A stretch of 64,000 nucleotides of DNA. Origin: Methanococcoides burtonii DSM 6242 (GTDB taxonomy: Archaea > Halobacteriota > Methanosarcinia > Methanosarcinales > Methanosarcinaceae). Below are positions 16,797-25,064 of this stretch, one piece after another. The stretch lies in the NCBI RefSeq assembly GCF_000013725.1, contig NC_007955.1, forward strand, positions 465,579-529,578, given 5' to 3'. A program made the position numbers and the translations under genes. The notes below the pieces were generated by a model. That model was not told where the DNA came from. It saw only the letters and a program-made list of their open reading frames with translations, and ran no database searches. Every line of letters starts with the position of its first letter. Position 1 is the first letter of the stretch.

Positions 16797-17931
16797 TTAC
16801 CTGACTGAAAGCATCATTTGGAAACAGGAATCCGCTTAGTTCTTCATCGGTCATGACAAAGGCCATCGAATGACCATTCTTCTGCATTATTTTCAGTGAG
16901 GATGAGAGCAGTTCATTTCTGGAAAATGAAGGGATCTCAACAACATGATCTGCAATCTTGCTGTCCTTATCATCCATACGCAATAGATCAATAAGCTTTA
17001 CAATACCCAGCGGACCCGAACCATTAGAAACCACAGCGATCTCGATGTTCTTCTCTATCATGGAACTGATAGCACTCTCGATGTCAAGTGATCCATTGTG
17101 GACATACATGCATTCAAGGGGGGATATGAGGTCCTTTATTTTCAACGTATCAAGGTGCTTGAACTTCTTACCGGAATCTACAATGCTTGCCACCATTTCG
17201 TTTGCGGGATGAAATATCAATTCTTCAGCTGTGCCTATCTGAACAAGTTTCGCATTATCCATTATTGCGATCCTGTCACCGAGCTTGAAAGCTTCTTCGA
17301 TATCGTGTGTCACGAATATTATGGTCTTACCCAGTTTTTCCCTTATCTGGTAGAACTCTTCCTGAAGTTGTTTCCTTAAGATCGGGTCAAGTGCACCGAA
17401 GGGTTCGTCCATGAGCAAAAGGGGAGGGTCCATCAAAAGTGCCCTTGCGAGTCCAACTCTTTGCTGTTGTCCACCGCTTAGTTGATGAGGATACCTATCC
17501 ATGAACATCTCAGACGGAAGGGAAACAAAATCAAGGAGGTATTCTACCCTGTCTTTGATCTTTTTCTCATTCCAGCCTTCCAGTTTGGCCACGAGACCAA
17601 TATTCTCGGCAATGGTCATGTGAGGGAAAAGACCGATACTCTGTATAACATAACCTATGTTCCTGCGAAGGGCAACCGGCTCAAGTTCCATGACATTCTG
17701 GTCATTGATGAGAATAGTCCCTGAATCGGGTTCTATCAAACGATTGATCATACGCAGTGTTGTGGTCTTCCCGGACCCACTGGGGCCTATGAAAATGACC
17801 AGCTCCCCACCTTCAATATCAATAGAAACATCATTGATAGCAAACCTGTCATCATATTTCTTCGTCACACCGCGAAGTTTTATCGAATCGATTCTGTCGA
17901 ATAACCTTTTGGATGGCATAATTGATCTCAC
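16789..17931 (-). CDS. opuCA: Osmoprotectant ABC transporter ATP-binding protein with CBS domains
   Basis: A 380-residue ATPase. Walker A G-P-S-G-S-G-K-T-T is near residue 50, the signature L-S-G-G-Q-Q-Q-R-V is near 150, and Walker B L-L-L-M-D-E-P-F-G-A-L-D follows. C-terminal CBS repeats lie at about 255-375. In OpuA and OpuC transporters these CBS domains sense ionic strength or cyclic di-AMP and switch transport on under high salt. It powers uptake by the two permeases encoded downstream. The symbol follows the Bacillus opuC convention; orthology is by family, not proven. Confidence 0.9.
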   Translation of the reverse strand: MRSIMPSKRLFDRIDSIKLRGVTKKYDDRFAINDVSIDIEGGELVIFIGPSGSGKTTTLRMINRLIEPDSGTILINDQNVMELEPVALRRNIGYVIQSIGLFPHMTIAENIGLVAKLEGWNEKKIKDRVEYLLDFVSLPSEMFMDRYPHQLSGGQQQRVGLARALLMDPPLLLMDEPFGALDPILRKQLQEEFYQIREKLGKTIIFVTHDIEEAFKLGDRIAIMDNAKLVQIGTAEELIFHPANEMVASIVDSGKKFKHLDTLKIKDLISPLECMYVHNGSLDIESAISSMIEKNIEIAVVSNGSGPLGIVKLIDLLRMDDKDSKIADHVVEIPSFSRNELLSSSLKIMQKNGHSMAFVMTDEELSGFLFPNDAFSQVIG

Positions 17932-18000
17932 ATTAAAGAGCTGTTTTGCAGCGATTAAAAAAAATAAAGATGATGCGAAATAAATAAATTGAAGGGGAAG

Positions 18001-18927
18001 TTATTCCTCTGCCAATTCACTTTCGATCAATCCAGTCTCTATTAAAAAGTCCCTGGCGATGTCCTCAGCTTCACGTTTATCGACATCGAACTGGTAGTTA
18101 AGGCCCCTCATGGTCTCTGTATCGATCTGACCATTCAGTTTCTCAAGAGCTGTAACAGCATCAGGATTTGCTTCTGCAAATTCAGCAGACATTACAACGA
18201 TTGCATCGTATGGTGGTAATGCGTTCATGTCATCTTCCAGGATCGTAAGATCGAATAACTCGTTCCTTGTATCAGTAGTATAAGCTGAGATGACATCCAC
18301 CTCATCGAGTTTGATAGCCTCATACATGAGTGTAGCAACTGTTGGCTTTACCTCTTTGAACTCAAATCCATAGAGGGAGCTTATACGTGGAAGACCATCT
18401 TCACGAAGTGCAAATTCAGGATCTGTTCCGATAATCAGATCGGATGCATGGTTTTCAAGATCACTGATGGCAACAACATTGTTCTCTTCTGCCCACTGCT
18501 TTTTTACTGCAAGTGCATAGGCATCTTCAAAACCAAGATTGCTTACAACCAGTACTCCATCTTCCTTCAGACCTTCTTCGGCTTTCTGGTAAACAACTTC
18601 CGGATCCCACACTTCAAGAGCAGGCTCTTCAAGTATCTGGCTGTATGCAGTACCAGTATATTCAACATATACATCTATACTGCCCTGTTTCAGACCCTCA
18701 TAGTTTACGAAAGTTCCTCCAAGACCTTCCTTTACATCGACCTCATATCCTGCTTCTTCAAGCATTATACCGGCCATGTGAGCCAGAATGTATGACTCCT
18801 GGAATAATTTTGAACCTATGACCACTTCTCCTTTCTCTACTTCTGTATCATCAGAAGCAGGTTCTGTACATCCACTAAGGATAACAGCTAAAACAACGAA
18901 TGTTGCAATTAGAATTTTCCAATTCAT
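18001..18927 (-). CDS. opuCC: Osmoprotectant-binding lipoprotein (OpuCC/OsmF type)
   Basis: A 308-residue extracellular solute-binding lipoprotein. A signal peptide ends in the lipobox L-S-G-C (residue 20), followed by an acidic linker. The body is an OpuAC/OsmF-type domain with G-S-K-L-F-Q-E-S-Y-I-L, V-E-Y-T-G-T-A-Y and Y-G-F-E-F. It would capture glycine betaine, choline or a related solute at the cell surface. It is the first gene of the operon; the ATPase starts 69 bases further on. A TATA-like box lies 32 bases upstream of the start, so salt-responsive transcription probably begins here. Confidence 0.9.
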   Translation of the reverse strand: MNWKILIATFVVLAVILSGCTEPASDDTEVEKGEVVIGSKLFQESYILAHMAGIMLEEAGYEVDVKEGLGGTFVNYEGLKQGSIDVYVEYTGTAYSQILEEPALEVWDPEVVYQKAEEGLKEDGVLVVSNLGFEDAYALAVKKQWAEENNVVAISDLENHASDLIIGTDPEFALREDGLPRISSLYGFEFKEVKPTVATLMYEAIKLDEVDVISAYTTDTRNELFDLTILEDDMNALPPYDAIVVMSAEFAEANPDAVTALEKLNGQIDTETMRGLNYQFDVDKREAEDIARDFLIETGLIESELAEE

Positions 18928-18958
18928 TTTCTACCCCTTTACAAAGTGAACTTTAGAA

Positions 18959-18966
18959 TATTTATA
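18959..18966 (-). promoter_or_regulatory. Probable TATA box of the OpuC-like operon
   Basis: On the minus strand the octamer TATAAATA lies 31 bases upstream of the ATG of the binding-protein gene. It would place transcription start a few bases before the ATG, giving a short leader that still holds a purine-rich AAAGGGG binding site. Assignment is by match to the archaeal consensus only. Confidence 0.4.
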
Positions 18967-19132
18967 CATTTGGTTGCCAGCTATTTTTTCACTATGCATC
19001 AACCAAAAATGGATCAATTCATCAAAATAATAAAAATAGTTGAATTAATGTCAACGATGTTTTCAAAAAAACTAAAAAAAGAAGGAACGGAACTTGTAGA
19101 CAGGACATAAATAAAAAAGAACAGAATGCTTA

Positions 19133-20356
19133 TTAAACAGCATCCTTTCCAATCTGTGCAATAGTATCATCGATGTCCTTTGCCAACTCATCAGGAAGAC
19201 CTGTAATGCCAACATCGAGGAAACCACGTACTATCATTCCCACTGCATCTTCTTCTGAAAGACCGCGTGCCATCAGGTATTCGACCTGTTCTCTGGCTAT
19301 CCTTCCAACAGCGGCTTCGTGAGTGAGTTCCACATCTGCCACGCTTGCTTCAAGGGCCGGAATGGCAAGCTGTGTACCTCCATCCTTAAGGACAAGACCA
19401 TGGCATTCAAGGTGACCCTTACAATGCGGTTTATTTGCCACCATCTCGCCCCTGGCAATGACCTTACCACCTGTTGTGATAGTCCTTGAGATCAGCTCGG
19501 CCTTTGTATTGGGTGCATTGAACAGAACCCTGCTGCCAAGGTCAAGCTCTGACCCGGGATGAGCAACAGCTATGGTATGGAACCTTGCAAAAGCTCCTTC
19601 TCCATCAAGTATAGCAGTCGGATAGGACTGAATGGACCTTACAGGTTTTAGCAGGATATAATTATTAACGAATGATGCTCCTTCTTCCAGATGGATAACT
19701 GTCCTTGGTCTGACACCGACATCACCTGCCCAGTTGTGTATCATAGTAAAGTTCAAAATACCACCTTTCTTGACATATATTTCAGAGATACCAAGATGTA
19801 TTGCCCTTTCAACACCTTTTTTGGTAGTACACCCTGTAATGACATCGAGCTTTGCATCCTCTTCCACGATAATGATGTTATGAACAGTCTGTGCAACGTC
19901 CTTATGTCCCATCACAAGACAGGTCTGTACAGGCATAGAACTTTTTTGTCCGGCAGGTGCACGGATAAAATAACCGTTAGCATCTTCAAGATAGCTCTTT
20001 GCAGTGTACTTGTCAGCATCCACTGACACAAGCTTCCAGGAATAATCCTTGAGCCAATCATGCTTTTCCAAAGCTTCATGAAGTGACATCAACTCGATGT
20101 TGGGGTCCTTAAGTGAAGAATGAGAAACTCCATTATCAAGCATCAGGAAACTGCCTGAGCGATCCTTTTCATCTGTCAACACACCAACGTTCAGAAGTGT
20201 TTTCTTGAAATCATCATCAAGGTTCTCAAGGTCGTCTGTTTGAGGCACTTCCTGTGCAGCAATCTCGAATTTGTTAAGATCGAAATCCTCTCCATACATT
20301 GCAGATTTTTCAATGGCCTTCTCAGCCTTTTCCTTTAAAGAGTTGCCCGTTTGCAT
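19133..20356 (-). CDS. sufB: SufB/SufD-family Fe-S cluster scaffold (SmsB)
   Basis: About 407 residues of the SufB/SufD beta-helix family. With SufC it forms the minimal two-protein (SMS) scaffold that builds Fe-S clusters in the cytoplasm of methanogens, where Fe-S demand is very high. Seen: the core motifs H-L-E-C-H-G-L-V-L and L-T-H-E-A-A-V-G-R-I near the C-terminus. The frame is open to a GTG at 20365, but the ATG at 20356 is preferred because AAGGAG stands 8 bases before it. The start lies inside sufC, a 22-base overlap, so the two are coupled. Confidence 0.92.
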   Translation of the reverse strand: MQTGNSLKEKAEKAIEKSAMYGEDFDLNKFEIAAQEVPQTDDLENLDDDFKKTLLNVGVLTDEKDRSGSFLMLDNGVSHSSLKDPNIELMSLHEALEKHDWLKDYSWKLVSVDADKYTAKSYLEDANGYFIRAPAGQKSSMPVQTCLVMGHKDVAQTVHNIIIVEEDAKLDVITGCTTKKGVERAIHLGISEIYVKKGGILNFTMIHNWAGDVGVRPRTVIHLEEGASFVNNYILLKPVRSIQSYPTAILDGEGAFARFHTIAVAHPGSELDLGSRVLFNAPNTKAELISRTITTGGKVIARGEMVANKPHCKGHLECHGLVLKDGGTQLAIPALEASVADVELTHEAAVGRIAREQVEYLMARGLSEEDAVGMIVRGFLDVGITGLPDELAKDIDDTIAQIGKDAV

Positions 20357-21084
20357 TTTATACACTCCTTATATCCATGTGTTTTTATTTCCTTGAGCAT
20401 TTCACGTGGGTTGCCTCTGCACATGACAGTACCATTGCAGAGTATGTATCCCACGTCCGGTTCAACGTAATCGAGAACCTGACCTGTATGTGTTATAATA
20501 AGTGCAGAATTTTCTCTCTTGTAATGGTCAACGGAGCATTTCGATCTGCTTGAGAGTAGCCCATCAATGGTCGTGCCGATCTCTTCTATACTCACAAGAT
20601 CTACACCGGATTCTGGTTCATCGAGAAGGTAAAGGCATGGATTCTGTGCGGAAAGCTGCAACAATTCAGACCTTTTGATCTCACCACCGGAAAAACCGAC
20701 ATTTACATCCCTGTCCATGAAGCGATCCATATCCAGCTTCTTAGAAGCAGTTTCTGTGTCAAAGTTGTGGTCATTGCTTATGACCTTGACCAGATCCTTA
20801 AGTTTGACACCGGTAAGGTTGGGTGGCCTCTGTGTCATGATCCCAAGACCACGCTCAGCCCTTTCATTTACTGAAAGATGTGTGATATCCTCCCCCTTAA
20901 ACAATATCTGGCCACCCACAATATCATAACCACTAAATCCCATTAAAGTCATGAGAAGAGCAGATTTGCCGGCACCATTAGGGCCAAAAAGGACAGTCGT
21001 GCTGCCCTGTTCTACTTTAAGATTGACCTTGTTAAGGATCATCCTTCCGCCAATCTCTACTGTAAGATCTTTTATCTCGAGCAT
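20335..21084 (-). CDS. sufC: SufC-type Fe-S assembly ATPase (SmsC)
   Basis: A 249-residue soluble ABC ATPase. Walker A is G-P-N-G-A-G-K-S-A near residue 35, the SufC-style signature F-S-G-G-E-I-K-R-S-E is near 132, and Walker B L-Y-L-L-D-E-P-E-S-G-V-D follows. A C-rich C-terminal tail (K-E-C-I-K-C-K) is present. It drives conformational change in SufB during cluster assembly. A strong GGAGG stands just before the ATG. No sufS or sufU is present here, in line with the minimal SMS systems of methanogens. Confidence 0.93.
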   Translation of the reverse strand: MLEIKDLTVEIGGRMILNKVNLKVEQGSTTVLFGPNGAGKSALLMTLMGFSGYDIVGGQILFKGEDITHLSVNERAERGLGIMTQRPPNLTGVKLKDLVKVISNDHNFDTETASKKLDMDRFMDRDVNVGFSGGEIKRSELLQLSAQNPCLYLLDEPESGVDLVSIEEIGTTIDGLLSSRSKCSVDHYKRENSALIITHTGQVLDYVEPDVGYILCNGTVMCRGNPREMLKEIKTHGYKECIKCKRATL

Positions 21085-21485
21085 ATTTCCTCCAATCGTT
21101 TTGAAGAGATTTCCTTTTCACTTTGAAGTACAAGAATTCCATATTTAGTTGATTGTTAACAAATAATAAATGTAGACTGTTTTACAAATCAGAATACATG
21201 TCTAATACTTACGTCTATCGACAATAATTACAGTTTAGACTTAAAACACATTCAACATAAAGGTTTTGAATCGTTGTTAACAGCGTGAAATTACGCTTGA
21301 TAAGATATATAATTTATCTTTCACGATCAAAGGCTATTAATTGCCAACATACCAAAATTTCAGGATAGATTCGAAACGTTTATAATGTATTAAACAAATT
21401 TTGTTAACTGTTTATTGACATATTAAAATTATTAGTGGAATAATAATATGCAGGAAGATATTAAACTATTGTGGGGGTACCGTAC
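21085..21485. other. AT-rich intergenic region between divergent genes
   Basis: About 400 bases separate sufC (minus strand) from the small membrane gene (plus strand). It must hold the sufCB promoter. Several TATA-like runs are present (for example near 21305 and 21380), but none can be chosen with confidence. No gene or RNA was recognised. Confidence 0.4.
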
Positions 21486-21704
21486 ATGAAAATAGAATTA
21501 TACATATTTGGGAATATAATATTATCTTACTTTGCTTTGGCCATATTCACAAAAATTCACAACACTTTAGTAAACGGCACACTCTTATCGAGCTTTGCAC
21601 CGTTTTCAATCACAGAAAGACTTCTTTTTCTCATTTTAACCACTTTAGTTGGATTCATGGTATTCAAATTAGTTGGAATGAACGGATTTGCCAATAGTCA
21701 ATAA
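21486..21704 (+). CDS. Small membrane protein, unknown
   Basis: A 72-residue protein with two hydrophobic segments (about 5-22 and 44-62) and the sequence S-I-T-E-R-L-L-F-L between them. An in-frame start exists at 21471, but the ATG at 21486 stands behind a G-rich run (gtgggggta) and starts directly before the first helix. No family recognised. Confidence 0.45.
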   Translation: MKIELYIFGNIILSYFALAIFTKIHNTLVNGTLLSSFAPFSITERLLFLILTTLVGFMVFKLVGMNGFANSQ

Positions 21705-21757
21705 GATCAGTACTTTTGTGTTTTAGAAAAAAACAAAACGTCAACATGATATCCAAT

Positions 21758-22309
21758 TTATATTCTATTAAAAAGATCCGAATGCCACCACACATATTCA
21801 AAACTGGTACTATTAAGCTTGTTTTGTCCTCCTTGATCATTTAGCTCATCCCAGTTAACATAAAGAGCATCATCAAATGCTATCTCGGTCTGAAATATTT
21901 TTACTAGTTTTTGATCTCCCTTTCCATTTCGCTTTGGTGCACTTCCAGTGAAAACAATCTTTTTACCAGCAAATTCATCTTGATGTGTAACAATCACCGA
22001 ATTTGCGATGAAAACAGAATCAACCAGTGAAGTTTTTACATTCGAATTTGTATATAACCATCTATGTTCAAATCCGATAACAATAGAGTTGAGATCTTCA
22101 TAATAGTTCACTCCGGTTATGCAAACATCAGAATTATTAAGTGCCAATGATATTTCATCAAACAGGATATTTTCGATCATTTGATCTTCCTGTTGCACGG
22201 AGATGATCATTGAACCATTATCAAAAGGAAGATAAGCATATATCAGAGTTGCAGAGCAAAAAACGAGAAACAATAGTAATAAACGTCTGCGTATTTCGAA
22301 AGACATCAT
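21758..22309 (-). CDS. Secreted or membrane-anchored protein of unknown function
   Basis: A 183-residue protein. It opens with a basic R-R-R and a hydrophobic stretch (about 9-27) that serves as a signal anchor or signal peptide. The rest is a soluble alpha/beta domain with no recognised motif. No obvious operon partner; the neighbouring gene upstream is more than 380 bases away. The start is an ATG with a second ATG next to it. Confidence 0.6.
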   Translation of the reverse strand: MMSFEIRRRLLLLFLVFCSATLIYAYLPFDNGSMIISVQQEDQMIENILFDEISLALNNSDVCITGVNYYEDLNSIVIGFEHRWLYTNSNVKTSLVDSVFIANSVIVTHQDEFAGKKIVFTGSAPKRNGKGDQKLVKIFQTEIAFDDALYVNWDELNDQGGQNKLNSTSFEYVWWHSDLFNRI

Positions 22310-22691
22310 TCTTTTTGAATCTCCATATATATTATTGTAGAAGTAATAAATTAAATAGCTTATAGAAAAGGGTTTCTAATTTATCTAAAAAATGAATGAA
22401 AACAATATTAAAATATCCTACTTTTACTGAAGGTAGCCCTAATATATTCACAAAAATAACTTTTACTATCAAAAAAGCATTAATTCGAGATTACTTTGAT
22501 ACAGAATTACTTCCCGTACACCATGAACGTTACAGTATGTAAATTCACAGAATGGCTAAACGCTCAATGTGTTAAACCTTGATACTAACGCCCGATGCAT
22601 TATTACCTGTACTAAAGCTTACCGGACCAGATTTACTGTACCTACTACCTATTTTATACCATAGAGTTCGATACATGCGAACTTCGTTGAT
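22310..22691. other. Intergenic region without recognised features
   Basis: About 380 bases between two minus-strand genes. I see no coding frame with a start and binding site, no tRNA and no strong repeat. It must contain the promoter of the secreted-protein gene. Confidence 0.4.
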
Positions 22692-23027
22692 TTAATCCAA
22701 AGGGTACTCTTTTGCTTCTTTACCCAAAAAATATCCCAAAACAGTCCTGATACCTACGACTGCACCCAAAAGTATAAGTTCTTCAGTTGTGGGAGCTAAC
22801 ACCGTCTCAAGAATGTCAGCTGCTATGTAAAATTCGAGTCCGAATATTATTCTATTAGTTAGATCCCTTCGAATCTCATTATATTCACATGGTTTTTTAA
22901 ATATCTCAAGCATGATCAGCTTATAAGTTGATATAAAGCCACCATAGGTTATTAAGACCGTTCCCACTATCGTGAATAAGCTGGCAATTAATCTTAAGAT
23001 GATCTCTACGATCGTATATGTATCCAC
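22692..23027 (-). CDS. DUF1622 family membrane protein
   Basis: A 111-residue membrane protein with helices at about 5-30, 54-74 and 82-100. The conserved pattern is L-T-N-R-I-I-F-G-L-E-F-Y-I-A-A-D-I-L-E-T-V, characteristic of DUF1622. A-V-V-G-I-R-T-V-L-G-Y-F-L-G-K-E follows near the end. The function of the family is unknown. Full length for the family. Confidence 0.85.
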   Translation of the reverse strand: MDTYTIVEIILRLIASLFTIVGTVLITYGGFISTYKLIMLEIFKKPCEYNEIRRDLTNRIIFGLEFYIAADILETVLAPTTEELILLGAVVGIRTVLGYFLGKEAKEYPLD

Positions 23028-23190
23028 TTAATCCCCCACTTTCTAATAATTAAAGATATGTCGCCATTTCTACTTAAAGTTTAATGGACTTTGAGTCTAA
23101 TCAAACCCATTATTTGTGGGGATTAAAACCTTCACAAAAAATGGAGACCATGGGACTCATTTGGACCCACTTAAAAATAATTGAAGATCG

Positions 23191-23644
23191 GGCTCTGTAG
23201 AAATCCTAATACCTTCTTAATATTTAAGCATGAATTAGTTTACAAATTACTATGAATTCGGATTTTTACAGAGCCTTCCTTTTATTGATATTTACAATTA
23301 TGGAGGTAATTAAATAAAGCCATACAAAATAAGTTACAGTTGTAGTTAAAATATATGGAATATTAGTACTTTTAAAAATCAAGAAATCTGCATATTTTAC
23401 TGGTCCAAGCGTCCTTGCGACAAAAATTGTGATAAATAATTTAATAAGGATGGGGAAAATGTTCAAACCTATTATTAAGATAATGAAACTATAGATTTTT
23501 TGTTTTGTTGGCTTAATAAATTCTTTCACATTCATGATTTTCGTTATGTTTCATTTAATTTTAAGTTTTTGTATTTCGACTCTGCAGAAAGCTTACCTAA
23601 ATCAACTACAGGGAAATCAAGGATCAAAGGCTTTCTACAAAGCC
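23191..23644. mobile_element. 454-bp composite element with four related inverted ends and a membrane-protein gene
   Basis: The outer left end (23191-23206, ggctctgtagaaatcc) and the outer right end (23629-23644, ggctttctacaaagcc) are inverted copies of each other. Two inner ends repeat the motif, at 23260-23275 and 23578-23592. This makes two short inverted-repeat modules of 85 and 67 bp flanking a small gene. The 8 bases before the left end (gaagatcg) and after the right end (gaagataa) agree at 6 of 8 positions, which looks like a decayed target duplication. No transposase is present, so it would move only in trans. Confidence 0.55.
23266..23535 (-). CDS. Small membrane protein carried between two inverted-repeat modules
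   Basis: An 89-residue protein with a basic N-terminus and two or three membrane helices (about 15-40, 55-78). No family recognised. The last three residues and the TAA stop come from the inner end of the left repeat module (K-A-L-stop is read from ctctgtaaaa). The original C-terminus may therefore have been replaced. It is the only gene inside the composite element. Confidence 0.5.
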   Translation of the reverse strand: MNVKEFIKPTKQKIYSFIILIIGLNIFPILIKLFITIFVARTLGPVKYADFLIFKSTNIPYILTTTVTYFVWLYLITSIIVNINKRKAL

Positions 23645-24032
23645 GAAGATAATTCTTCTTCAAATAGGTGTTCAAGGTACAGCTTTCTGACACATGTGAA
23701 ACCATATGGACCAATTATTCCAGACTTTAGTTCGATATACCAGCATTCGTTCATGCTCCTGCCACAACATCGACATTTGCTACTTTCTTTTTTAAAAACA
23801 ATTTTAGGTTTGTAGAATTCCAGATCATGTGATTCACGACAGAAATGGTAAGTGTCATCTCTCTTTTCAACAATTCCTTCTGTTCTGGCAGCTTTCATTA
23901 TATCGTGCACAACATATAGTTCTTTGTCACTGTTTTGGACAATAATGTTCTGATCTCAAGTGGAGATAGTTCAGTTGCACATATTGTTGAAATATAGTCC
24001 AGTCCTTTCTGGACAGTCTTTGAATATTTCAT
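23635..24032 (-). pseudogene. Frameshifted DUF5830-like cysteine-rich protein
   Basis: Two overlapping frames join into one protein of about 130 residues. The first reads from an ATG at 24032 (M-K-Y-S-K-T-V-Q-K-G) to about 23940. The second continues with D-K-E-L-Y-V-V-H-D-I-M-K to the C-terminal zinc-ribbon-like part C-R-C-C-G-R-S, then G-P-Y-G-F-T-C-V-R-K. A one-base gain in the T-run at 23933-23936 would restore the frame. The ending resembles haloarchaeal DUF5830 (E-x-G-P-F-G-S-S-C-V-R-K), recalled from memory. The composite element cuts the 3' end and supplies the stop. Function unknown. Confidence 0.5.
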
Positions 24033-24287
24033 TTCATCCCTTTATCCATTTGCCATATAGAACGGAGTGAATCTCACGACACCATTTAGAAATACAGATG
24101 ATGGTTAACTGTTTTGAGATCAATTTTCTTGTATATCTGATACAAACATACATAAGGGACTTTTTATTATTAAATATTTACATGATTATTGAATTTTGGA
24201 AAGATAATGAGTCAATAAATAAACGACTTTCACATGATAAATTATATTTTAGCCATATTACCAAATTGGAGGTTAAATGTGTAGATC

Positions 24288-25064
24288 TCAAAGTGGAAGG
24301 CAAACCTTTCGCTTTACAGAACTTACATGATCGATAGCAACCTCAATACCATATGCAAGAGACATATTTTCTTTTGTTATAACTTCCTCAGCAGTCCCTT
24401 GGGCTATGAAATCATTTTCAAGCATAATAGCAACGTTTTTTTGGCTCATAAAAGCATGGTCAGGGTAATGTGTGCTCATGATAACAGATGTGCCCTGCCT
24501 AGAGAGCTTATCAATAAGGTTCAAAATGCGTACCTGATTCCCAAAATCTAAATGAGATGTCGGTTCATCTAATAATAATATATCTGGTTCCTGGGCAAGA
24601 GCCCGTGCTATCAAAGCCAATTGTTTTTCTCCACCACTTATTTCAGTGACAGGTCTATCCATTAGATGAGAAATACCTACATTAATAATAGCATTTTCAG
24701 CTATTATTATATCTTTCTCACTTGGCGAAGAAAAGAAAGGGAGGTGTGGAGCCCTACCCAACAAAACAAAATCCAGAATTGAAAAAGAGAAAACTGACAT
24801 GTCTGCCTGTGGAACATAACCGATCCTTTGAGCAACTTCTGTTCTGCTCATTGACGAGATATTTTTATTTCCGATCAAAATGGTTCCATTTTTCAATTTA
24901 AACACATTAGCAATACATTTTATCAAAGTTGATTTCCCAATCCCATTCGGACCAAGTATGCATAAAGTTTCACCTTTTTTTAAAGAAAAGGAAATGTTCT
25001 CAAATACATTCTTTTTTCCATCATACGAATATGAAGCATTATTTAAGCTAAATATCATGACCAA
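24288..25064 (-). CDS. ABC importer ATP-binding protein (FecE/BtuD class)
   Basis: A 258-residue ATPase of the metal-chelate/cobalamin importer class. Walker A G-P-N-G-I-G-K-S-T is near residue 38, the signature I-S-G-G-E-K-Q-L-A-L-I-A-R-A-L-A is near 142, and Walker B D-I-L-L-L-D-E-P-T-S-H-L-D follows. An H-loop (S-T-H-Y-P-D-H-A) completes it. It overlaps the permease gene by 10 bases. It is the last gene of the five-gene operon that includes a radical SAM fusion and a methyltransferase. The imported compound is unknown. Confidence 0.9.
   Translation of the reverse strand: MVMIFSLNNASYSYDGKKNVFENISFSLKKGETLCILGPNGIGKSTLIKCIANVFKLKNGTILIGNKNISSMSRTEVAQRIGYVPQADMSVFSFSILDFVLLGRAPHLPFFSSPSEKDIIIAENAIINVGISHLMDRPVTEISGGEKQLALIARALAQEPDILLLDEPTSHLDFGNQVRILNLIDKLSRQGTSVIMSTHYPDHAFMSQKNVAIMLENDFIAQGTAEEVITKENMSLAYGIEVAIDHVSSVKRKVCLPL

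Noticed and set aside
22660-22680. gttcgata sequence that recalls a tRNA T-loop
   Set aside because: No cloverleaf arms can be drawn around it. No other tRNA or rRNA gene was recognised in the window.
24098-24337. A 79-codon frame upstream of the ABC transporter gene
   Set aside because: Low-complexity hydrophobic text, no binding site, and its end lies in antisense to the ATPase gene. Probably chance in AT-rich DNA.
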